From: Prevotella sp.
GTDB taxonomy: Bacteria > Bacteroidota > Bacteroidia > Bacteroidales > Bacteroidaceae
DNA: 49,057 bases
Assembly: GCA_017650905.1 (NCBI GenBank)
Contig: JAGCDZ010000016.1
Coordinates: forward strand, 1 to 49,057
Reading direction: 5' to 3'
Below are positions 43,206 to 49,057 of the stretch, one piece after another (position 1 is the stretch's first letter; every line of letters begins with the position of its first letter). The translations under genes were made by a program, and so were the position numbers. The notes under the pieces were generated by a model. That model was given only the letters and a program-made list of their open reading frames with translations, was not told the DNA's origin and searched no databases.

Positions 43206-43236
43206 TTTGTGATTCCATTATTTTTATGTAATTTTG
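43206..43236 (+). promoter_or_regulatory. Promoter of the START-like protein gene
   Basis: TTTG (43206-43209), 19-nt spacer, TAATTTTG (43229-43236), divergent from the tRNA promoter. Full consensus match. Confidence 0.82.
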
Positions 43237-43271
43237 TAGCGACGAATGACAATAACCAACTCCTAAAGCGT

Positions 43272-43667
43272 ATGGGAAAGCAGAAAATCAACATTGAATA
43301 CCCGCTGACGACAGCGTCGCCAAACATTATCTGGGAGCAAATCAGTAGTGCGCACGGTTTGGAGCGCTGGCTAGCTGACCATGTAACGGAAGAGGAAGGT
43401 GTGTTTACCTTCACCTGGGGGGAGCCCTGGACGGAACAGGATGTACGCCGGGCACAACTGATAGAATATGTGAAATACGACCATATCACGCTGCAATGGG
43501 AAGAGGAGGACGAGGACACATATTGGGAGATGCGAATTGAGAAGAGTCCGTTGACGAACCATCTAAACCTGCTGATTACCGACTTTGCAGAGGACGATGA
43601 TACCGACGGGCTGAAGATTCTCTGGGAGAGCAACCTCGACCGGCTACACCGCGCCAGCGGACTGTAA
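43272..43667 (+). CDS. START-like (AHSA1/SRPBCC-type) domain protein, 131 aa
   Basis: Small cytoplasmic protein with no leader, starting MGKQKINIEYPL. The ATG at 43272 is chosen because upstream in-frame codons overlap the promoter. The order of motifs fits a helix-grip START-like fold: TASPNIIWEQISSAHGLERWLAD, then strands FTFTWGEPW, EYVKYDHITLQWEEED and YWEMRIEKS, with a C-terminal helix ILWESNLDRLHRAS. Single-domain proteins of this type are widespread in Bacteroidetes; their ligand is unknown. It is transcribed alone, ahead of a large heptamer-built inverted repeat. Confidence 0.8.
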   Translation: MGKQKINIEYPLTTASPNIIWEQISSAHGLERWLADHVTEEEGVFTFTWGEPWTEQDVRRAQLIEYVKYDHITLQWEEEDEDTYWEMRIEKSPLTNHLNLLITDFAEDDDTDGLKILWESNLDRLHRASGL

Positions 43668-43670
43668 GAT

Positions 43671-43761
43671 AGTGAATAGTGAATAGTGAAGAGTGAATAG
43701 GAAACGTGAAAAAAACTCAAGGAGGAGCAACTTTTCACTATTCTCTATTCACTATTCACTA
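43671..43761. repeat. Large inverted repeat made of two heptamer arrays
   Basis: The left array at 43671-43698 is AGTGAAT, AGTGAAT, AGTGAAG, AGTGAAT. The right array at 43734-43761 is TTCACTA, TTCTCTA, TTCACTA, TTCACTA. The arms are complementary over about 27 positions with two mismatches, separated by 35 bases. It lies between the START-like gene and the -7 box of the LptF/G gene, so it could act as a terminator for the former while the right arm reaches into the promoter of the latter. Confidence 0.88.
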
Positions 43762-43769
43762 TTTTTTTG

Positions 43770-43778
43770 TACCTTTGC
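43770..43778 (+). promoter_or_regulatory. -7 box of the LptF/G-RibBA operon
   Basis: TACCTTTGC, with ATG 10 nt later. The heptamer array ends 8 nt before the box and takes the place of a -33 TTTG. Confidence 0.75.
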
Positions 43779-43787
43779 ACGCTGATT

Positions 43788-45683
43788 ATGTTCCGAATCA
43801 AGAAATTAGACATATTCATCGTCAAGCAGTTCGGACTGCTTTTCATAGGTACCTTCTTCATCTGCCAGTTTGTGCTGATGATGCAGTTCCTATGGCGATA
43901 CGTCGACGAGCTTATCGGAAAAGGTTTGTCGCTGGAGATCATGGCGCAGTTCTTCTGGTACATGGGTCTGATGCTGATACCGCAGGCCCTACCGTTAGCT
44001 ATTCTGCTCTCCTCACTCATCTCATTCGGTAATTTAGGTGAGAGTTCGGAGCTGACAGCCATTAAGGCAGCGGGCGTCTCGCTAATGCAAGCCTTCCGGC
44101 CCCTGATCTTCATCGTCATCCTGATAGCAGGTGTGTCGTTCTATTTCCAGAACATCGTAGCGCCGATGGCTAACCAGTCGTTCTATCGGCTGCTGCTGGG
44201 CGTGAAGCAGAAGAGTCCCGAGGTAGAGATTCCCGAGGGTATCTTCTACGACGGCATCCAGGGCAGTAACATCTATGTACAGAAGAAGGACATGAGGACG
44301 GGTATGCTCTACGGCGTGATGATTTACCGACAGTCAGGCAGCTACGAGGACCAGGCGATTATCCTGGCCGACTCGGGCATGATGCAGTCGACAGCTGAGA
44401 AGAAACACCTACTGCTCACCCTGTATAGCGGCGAGTGGTTTGAGAACATGCGCTCGCAGGACCTGGCCAATAGTGCGGCTGTACCCTACCGTCGTGAGAC
44501 TTTCTCGACAAAGCGCATCGTGCTCGACTTCGACGGCGACTTCAACCTGGCCGATTTGGCCGATATCTCCGCCGATGCCCGAGCCAAGAGCCTGGGCAAG
44601 ATCCTGCACGATATGGATTCAATAAGGGAGTTCAACGACAGCGTGGGCCATGCCTACTACCGCGAGGCTCAACGTTATACCTATCGACATCCTGAGCTCT
44701 CGAAGGAGGACTCGGTGAAGGTGATGAAGGAGGTAAAGAGCGGGAAGGTGAACTTCGACACGATCTTTGCCAAGCTCAAAAACCGAGAGAAACAGGAAGT
44801 GGTGACCGATGCAATGAACAGCCTCCGTATGTCGATGACCGATATGGAGTATAAGGGCGAATATGCCGAATACCTGCACCGTAGGATGCGAACGCACCAG
44901 ATCGAGGCCATCGGCAAGTTTACGCTGGCGCTGTCGTGTATTATCTTCTTCTTTATCGGCGCCCCGCTGGGCGCCATTATCCGCAAGGGTGGTCTAGGTG
45001 TGCCTGTCATCGTGTCGGTGCTGGTGTTCATCGTTTACTTCATTTTCGAGAATTCGGGCATGAAAATGGCGCGTGACGACCAATGGACGGTGTGGTTCGG
45101 CAAACTCATCTCCACCGCCGTGCTCACACCAATAGCCGCGTTCTTTACCTACAAAGCCAACAACGATTCAGTAGTTTTCAATATCGACCTCTATAAGAAC
45201 CTGGCAATGAAGTTACTGGGCCTGCGCTCGAAGCGACACATCTACCGCAAGGAGGTCATCATCGAGGATCCGAAGTATCAAGAGGATGCCCAGAAACTGC
45301 TAAGCCTGAATCAGGATATCTACCGCTATACCCACGAACATAAGCTGCTGCATTGGCCCAGCCCTATCAAGGTGTTCTTCCACGCAGGCGACGATCAGGA
45401 GATGGAGACAATTAGCGAGCGACTGGAGGAGGTGATCGAGGACTTGGGCTACACGAAGGACAAGATCATCTTGTCGGAGCTGAACCACTATCCTGTGCTG
45501 GCAACGACGGCTCACACCAGGCCCTTCCGCAAAAAATGGATGAACATCATTGCCGGACTGATCCTCCCGCTGGGTATCTTCTTTTATATCCGCATGCTAC
45601 GCTTCAGAATGAGGCTCTACCGCGACCTGCGCACTATCCGACATACCAGCGACCACATTGTGGAGCGTATTAATAATATGTAA
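43788..45683 (+). CDS. LptF/LptG-family permease of lipopolysaccharide transport, 631 aa
   Basis: YjgP/YjgQ-family inner-membrane protein, part of the LPS ABC exporter that hands LPS to the periplasmic bridge. The N-terminal signature [20 protein letters not shown] is followed by membrane helices at about 13-37, 50-80 and 98-120, a periplasmic beta-jelly-roll region (about 125-330), helices at about 378-428 and 440-460, and an extra C-terminal region ending in a further helix (about 580-605). This is longer than the about 360-400 residues of proteobacterial LptF/G, a form also usual in Bacteroidetes. The ATG at 43788 gives MFRIKKLD; an upstream in-frame TTG is in the promoter. RibBA follows after 13 bases. 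Confidence 0.9.
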   Translation: MFRIKKLDIFIVKQFGLLFIGTFFICQFVLMMQFLWRYVDELIGKGLSLEIMAQFFWYMGLMLIPQALPLAILLSSLISFGNLGESSELTAIKAAGVSLMQAFRPLIFIVILIAGVSFYFQNIVAPMANQSFYRLLLGVKQKSPEVEIPEGIFYDGIQGSNIYVQKKDMRTGMLYGVMIYRQSGSYEDQAIILADSGMMQSTAEKKHLLLTLYSGEWFENMRSQDLANSAAVPYRRETFSTKRIVLDFDGDFNLADLADISADARAKSLGKILHDMDSIREFNDSVGHAYYREAQRYTYRHPELSKEDSVKVMKEVKSGKVNFDTIFAKLKNREKQEVVTDAMNSLRMSMTDMEYKGEYAEYLHRRMRTHQIEAIGKFTLALSCIIFFFIGAPLGAIIRKGGLGVPVIVSVLVFIVYFIFENSGMKMARDDQWTVWFGKLISTAVLTPIAAFFTYKANNDSVVFNIDLYKNLAMKLLGLRSKRHIYRKEVIIEDPKYQEDAQKLLSLNQDIYRYTHEHKLLHWPSPIKVFFHAGDDQEMETISERLEEVIEDLGYTKDKIILSELNHYPVLATTAHTRPFRKKWMNIIAGLILPLGIFFYIRMLRFRMRLYRDLRTIRHTSDHIVERINNM

Positions 45684-45696
45684 ACATTACTTATAT

Positions 45697-46908
45697 ATGG
45701 ACCCACTACGACTGAACAAGATAGAAGAGGCTATCGAGGACTTCAAGGAAGGTAAGTTCGTGATTGTCGTTGACGATGAGGACCGAGAGAATGAGGGCGA
45801 CCTGATTATCGCTGCCGAGAAGATTACCGCCGAGAAAGTGAACTTCATGCTGAAATACGCTCGCGGCGTACTCTGCGCCCCTATCACCATCGAACGCTGC
45901 AAGGAACTTGAACTGCCCCATCAGGTGGAAGACAACACCTCGGTGCTCGGCACCCCCTTTACCGTGACCGTCGACAAGTTGGAAGGCTGTACCACAGGTG
46001 TTTCAGCCCACGACCGTGCAGAGACCATCAAGGCCCTCGCAGATTCTCACTCTACCCCGCAGACCTTCGGACGACCAGGTCATGTGAACCCGCTATATGC
46101 CCAAGACAACGGCGTTTTGCGGCGCAGCGGACATACAGAAGCCACCATCGATCTATGCCACATGGCTGGGCTTTATCCCGCCGGCGCATTGATGGAAATC
46201 ATGAACGAGGACGGCACGATGGCCCGTCTGCCCCAGTTGCTGGAGATGGCACAGGAGTGGGATATGAAGGTAATCAGCATCAAGGATATGATTGCTTACC
46301 GTCTGCGTACGGAGTCGCTCATCGAGGTGGGCGAAGAGGTGGACATGCCTACTGATTACGGACACTTCCGACTGATTCCCTTCCGTCAGAAGAGCAATGG
46401 TCAGGAGCATCTAGCATTAATCAAGGGCGAGTGGAAGGAAGACGAGCCCGTGCTGGTGCGCGTCCACTCGTCGTGTATGACGGGCGATATCCTCGGCTCG
46501 AAGCGTTGCGACTGCGGCGAGCAGCTCCATAAGGCCATGCAGGCCATCGAGAAAGAAGGTAAAGGCGTGGTGGTCTATATGCAGCAGGAGGGTCGCGGTA
46601 TCGGTCTGATGAACAAGATTGCCGCCTATAAGCTACAGGAGGAAGGCCTCGACACCGTCGATGCCAATATCCATCTGGGGTTTAAACCCGACGAACGCGA
46701 CTACGGCTGTGGTGCGCAGATGCTCAGGTATTTAGGTGTCCACAAGATGCGTCTGCTGACTAACAATCCCGTGAAGCGCGTAGGCCTCGAGGCCTACGGG
46801 CTGGAGATTGTGGAAAACGTACCCATCGAGGTGACGCCCAATCCCTATAACCTCCGCTATCTGGAAACAAAGAAGAACCGGATGGGGCACACGCTCCACT
46901 TGAAGTGA
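45697..46908 (+). CDS. ribBA: RibBA: 3,4-dihydroxy-2-butanone-4-phosphate synthase / GTP cyclohydrolase II, 403 aa
   Basis: Bifunctional riboflavin enzyme. The N-terminal half makes dihydroxybutanone phosphate from ribulose 5-phosphate ([45 protein letters not shown]). The C-terminal half (about 208-400) opens GTP ([20 protein letters not shown] with the Zn cysteines, [37 protein letters not shown]). All key motifs are intact and the length is normal. The ATG at 45697 is chosen over an upstream start that overlaps the LptF/G gene. No FMN riboswitch-like leader is present, and expression should come from the LptF/G promoter. Confidence 0.96.
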   Translation: MDPLRLNKIEEAIEDFKEGKFVIVVDDEDRENEGDLIIAAEKITAEKVNFMLKYARGVLCAPITIERCKELELPHQVEDNTSVLGTPFTVTVDKLEGCTTGVSAHDRAETIKALADSHSTPQTFGRPGHVNPLYAQDNGVLRRSGHTEATIDLCHMAGLYPAGALMEIMNEDGTMARLPQLLEMAQEWDMKVISIKDMIAYRLRTESLIEVGEEVDMPTDYGHFRLIPFRQKSNGQEHLALIKGEWKEDEPVLVRVHSSCMTGDILGSKRCDCGEQLHKAMQAIEKEGKGVVVYMQQEGRGIGLMNKIAAYKLQEEGLDTVDANIHLGFKPDERDYGCGAQMLRYLGVHKMRLLTNNPVKRVGLEAYGLEIVENVPIEVTPNPYNLRYLETKKNRMGHTLHLK

Positions 46909-46963
46909 GCAGTTAAGAATGAAGTGTGAAAAAGATAAAAAAATGAAGTGCGGCAGCAAATTA

Positions 46964-46991
46964 TTCATTATTCACCATTCACTATTCACTA
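46964..46991. repeat. Heptamer array upstream of the aminotransferase promoter
   Basis: TTCATTA, TTCACCA, TTCACTA, TTCACTA with exact spacing. It ends 8 nt before the -7 box at 47000, the same distance as for the LptF/G promoter. A poorly matching, partly complementary stretch lies at 46913-46933. Confidence 0.88.
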
Positions 46992-46999
46992 AAAATTAG

Positions 47000-47008
47000 T
47001 ACTTTTGC
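47000..47008 (+). promoter_or_regulatory. -7 box of the aminotransferase gene
   Basis: TACTTTTGC, 18 nt before the ATG at 47027, with no TTTG at -33; the heptamer array occupies that position. Confidence 0.75.
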
Positions 47009-47026
47009 ACAAAATTTTGATAAAAT

Positions 47027-48220
47027 ATGGCAAAACTATCCGATCGATTGCAGCGCCTGGCCCCTTCAGCCACGCTGGCAATGTCGCAGAAGAGCGCTGA
47101 GATGAAAGCGCAAGGCATTGATGTGATCAACATGAGTGTGGGTGAACCCGACTTCAACACCCCCGAGCCCATTAAGCAGGCCGCCAAACTGGCTATTGAC
47201 GAGAATTATTCCCGCTATTCGCCTGTACCAGGCTATCCCGACCTCCGACAGGCTATCGCCCGTAAATTGGAGCGTGAGAACCATCTGCACTATACACCCG
47301 CAGAAATCCTCGTGTCGAACGGTGCCAAGCAGAGTGTCTGCAACACGGTGATGGCGCTGGTGAACGATGGTGAGGAAGTAATCATCCCTGCTCCCTATTG
47401 GGTGAGTTATCCTCAAATGGTTCTATTAGCTGGTGGAAAGCCCGTCATTGTCGAAGCTGGTTTTGAGCAAAACTTCAAAATGACACCCGTTCAGTTAGAG
47501 GCCGCCATTACACCTAAGACGCGTATGCTCATCCTCTGTTCGCCCAGCAATCCGACGGGCAGCGTCTATAGTAAGGACGAGCTTCAGGCGTTGGCCGAAG
47601 TGATTCTAAAACATGAGGATCTCTTCGTTTTGGCTGATGAGATTTATGAGCATATCAACTACATCGGCAGACATGAGTCAATTGCCCAGTTCCCGGGCAT
47701 GAAGGAAAGGGCCATCATCGTCAACGGTGTGTCGAAGGCCTATGCGATGACCGGCTGGCGTATCGGTTATATCGCTGCGCCTGAATGGATTGTGAAAGGT
47801 TGCAACAAATTGCAGGGACAATATACCAGCGGACCATGCTCCGTGAGTCAGAAGGCTGCAGAATTCGCCTATGTCGGCGACCAGCAATGTGTGGAGGACA
47901 TGCGACAAGCCTTTGAGCGCCGTCGCGACCTTATTGTGAAGCTGGCTAAGGAAATACCAGGTCTGGAGGTGAACGTGCCGGAAGGCGCCTTCTATCTCTT
48001 CCCCAAGTGCAGTTCGTTCTTTGGCAAGAGCGACGGTAAAACTACCATCAACAACTCTACTGATTTCGCCATGTATCTACTTGAAAAAGGGCATGTAGCA
48101 ACGGTTGGAGGCGATGCTTTCGGCGACGCAGAATGCTTCCGTATGAGTTATGCCACAAGCGACGAAAACATCATCGAGGCAATGAGGCGTATGAAACAGG
48201 TACTGGCCGATTTAAAGTGA
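47027..48220 (+). CDS. aspC: Aspartate aminotransferase, PLP-dependent class I, 397 aa
   Basis: Cytoplasmic fold-type I aminotransferase of the aspartate group (subfamily I-gamma, as in thermophiles and Bacteroidetes), transferring the amino group between aspartate and 2-oxoglutarate. Motifs are MSVGEPDFNTPEPI at the N-terminus, VSNGAKQSVCNTVMAL, CSPSNPTGSVYSKDEL, LADEIYEHINY and the PLP lysine in VSKAYAMTGWRIGY (K237), ending with FRMSYATSDENI, where Arg binds the substrate carboxylate. Length is typical. The start ATG follows the promoter by 18 nt. It is transcribed alone. Confidence 0.94.
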   Translation: MAKLSDRLQRLAPSATLAMSQKSAEMKAQGIDVINMSVGEPDFNTPEPIKQAAKLAIDENYSRYSPVPGYPDLRQAIARKLERENHLHYTPAEILVSNGAKQSVCNTVMALVNDGEEVIIPAPYWVSYPQMVLLAGGKPVIVEAGFEQNFKMTPVQLEAAITPKTRMLILCSPSNPTGSVYSKDELQALAEVILKHEDLFVLADEIYEHINYIGRHESIAQFPGMKERAIIVNGVSKAYAMTGWRIGYIAAPEWIVKGCNKLQGQYTSGPCSVSQKAAEFAYVGDQQCVEDMRQAFERRRDLIVKLAKEIPGLEVNVPEGAFYLFPKCSSFFGKSDGKTTINNSTDFAMYLLEKGHVATVGGDAFGDAECFRMSYATSDENIIEAMRRMKQVLADLK

Positions 48221-48279
48221 TTATTGAAAATTAACGAGTTAAATCTTGTTAATCCGTGCGGTAGTCCCGTGAAATTTGT

Positions 48280-48288
48280 TATCTTTGC
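48280..48288 (+). promoter_or_regulatory. -7 box of the exbB gene
   Basis: TATCTTTGC matches the -7 consensus. The leader to the ATG at 48398 would be about 105 nt, long compared with the other promoters here, and ends in an A/T-rich tract. Confidence 0.65.
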
Positions 48289-48397
48289 CAAGTGATTTCG
48301 GCGAAAGTCGGAAAAGGCAAGCTACGGAACTAGCAAAAACGTTTGAAAGAGAATATTTTAAACTCAATTTTTAATAACTAAAAAATTAAATTAAATT

Positions 48398-49057
48398 ATG
48401 GCAACAACAACAAAGGCTGCAGCCCCAGCCAAAAAGAATTCGGGCTTCCAAGGTGTTAAAGCTGCATGGATCATCCTCGTTATCTGTGCTATCGCAGGTT
48501 ACAGTGTTTGGTATTTCGTAATGGGTAACCCCGACAACTTCATCGGTGGCGACCGTAGCGGACATCCCGCAAACCTGCTGGGTACCGTGTATAAGGGAGG
48601 TTTCGTGGTAGGTCTGATCCTCACCCTGCTCTTCACCGTTATCTGTCTCGGTATCGAGCGTTATTTCGCTATTAAGACCGCTGCTGGTAAGATCAACCTC
48701 GCTAAGTTCACTGCTCAGGTGAAGGAGTTGATCAAGGGTCAGAAGTTTGCTGAGGCTGAAGCTCTCTGCGACAAGATGCAGGGTTCTGTAGCCAACGTTG
48801 TGAAGGCTTCTATCAAGATGTACCAGACCGTTGAGGGCGACGACACACTGAAGAAGGCCGCTAAGATCGCTAAGATCTCTCAGGCTCACGAGGAGGCTAC
48901 TCAGCTTGAGATGCCTACCCTTCAGATGAACATGCCAATGGTTGCTACCATCGTATCTCTGGGTACCCTGACCGCTCTGTTCGGTACTGTGCTCGGTATG
49001 ATCGGATCGTTCCAGGCTCTGTCTGCTGGTGGTGGTGCTGACTCTATGGCTCTGTCT
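48398..49057 (+). CDS. exbB: ExbB/TolQ-family proton channel subunit, partial (220 codons)
   Basis: The reading frame begins at the ATG at 48398 (MATTTKAAAPAKKNSGFQ) and is open to the window end. Membrane helices lie at about 21-42 (AAWIILVICAIAGYSVWYFV), 69-90 (GLILTLLFTVICLGIERYF) and 178-207 (MVATIVSLGTLTALFGTVLG, then MIGSFQAL), the last being the MotA/TolQ/ExbB signature. With ExbD and TonB it uses the proton gradient to power TonB-dependent receptors such as the SusC protein encoded at 6152. Codon use is strongly biased (mostly gct, aag, gtt, ctg), as in highly expressed genes. exbD and tonB probably follow outside the window. Confidence 0.92.
   Translation, partial: MATTTKAAAPAKKNSGFQGVKAAWIILVICAIAGYSVWYFVMGNPDNFIGGDRSGHPANLLGTVYKGGFVVGLILTLLFTVICLGIERYFAIKTAAGKINLAKFTAQVKELIKGQKFAEAEALCDKMQGSVANVVKASIKMYQTVEGDDTLKKAAKIAKISQAHEEATQLEMPTLQMNMPMVATIVSLGTLTALFGTVLGMIGSFQALSAGGGADSMALS

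Noticed and set aside
43706-44032. Small open frame starting in the heptamer hairpin (HYSLFTIHYFF) and overlapping the LptF/G gene
   Set aside because: It translates the repeat and then another frame of the LptF/G gene. The promoter and ATG at 43788 explain the region.
45684-45696. FMN riboswitch before ribBA
   Set aside because: Only 13 bases separate it from the previous gene, and no riboswitch-like structure is possible there.

Overview
The window looks like a chromosomal segment of a Bacteroidales bacterium, most likely a Prevotellaceae member from gut or rumen. Signs are a SusC/SusD pair, many Sec/lipoprotein signal peptides, type IX secretion (T9SS)-like C-terminal tails, DUF4421-like and LptF/G-family proteins, a lack of Shine-Dalgarno sites, and many promoters of the Bacteroidetes form TTTG-N19/20-TAnnTTTG. 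No phage, transposase, rRNA or CRISPR was seen.

Layout. (1) 1-12533, minus strand: an operon with a four-FAS1 lipoprotein, SusC, SusD, two more FAS1 (fasciclin) lipoproteins and the start of a further secreted protein. It contains no carbohydrate-active enzyme. (2) 12534-12862: a regulatory gap with a terminator, 21-bp tandem repeats, a probable promoter and a leader hairpin. (3) 12863-23881, minus: four large secreted or surface proteins, including a 1556-residue rhamnogalacturonan-lyase-like protein fused to autotransporter-type beta repeats and a T9SS-like tail. (4) 24071-26862, plus: a second PL11-like lyase and a small translationally coupled protein, then a convergent outer-membrane-barrel-like protein. 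(5) 28070-38293, plus: a tight operon with PL11, a TPR/SpoIIE-type phosphatase-like membrane protein, GH105, GH2, an exported Memo-AMMECR1 fusion and the AmmeMemoRadiSam radical SAM enzyme. (6) 38294-42989, minus: a GPH-type sugar transporter with an FMN oxidoreductase, and a secreted CE1-like esterase with a low-molecular-weight tyrosine phosphatase. (7) 43058 to the end: tRNA-Met, a START-like protein, an LptF/G permease, RibBA, an aspartate aminotransferase and the start of ExbB, which are housekeeping genes.

Together regions 3 to 6 read as a rhamnogalacturonan-I (pectin) utilisation cluster. T9SS-tailed lyases and esterase would act outside the cell, while PL11, GH105 and GH2 without such tails would act in the periplasm, with uptake by the GPH transporter. 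The unusual members are the phosphatase-like protein and the complete AmmeMemoRadiSam set inside the enzyme operon.

The most striking non-genic signal is a set of short arrays of usually four 7-bp units. They have different unit sequences but the same architecture, and they lie in intergenic gaps, inside signal-peptide codons of successive lipoprotein genes, inside the AMMECR1 coding region, and at an identical 8-nt distance from two promoter -7 boxes. All functional statements are from reading the sequence. No database search was run.
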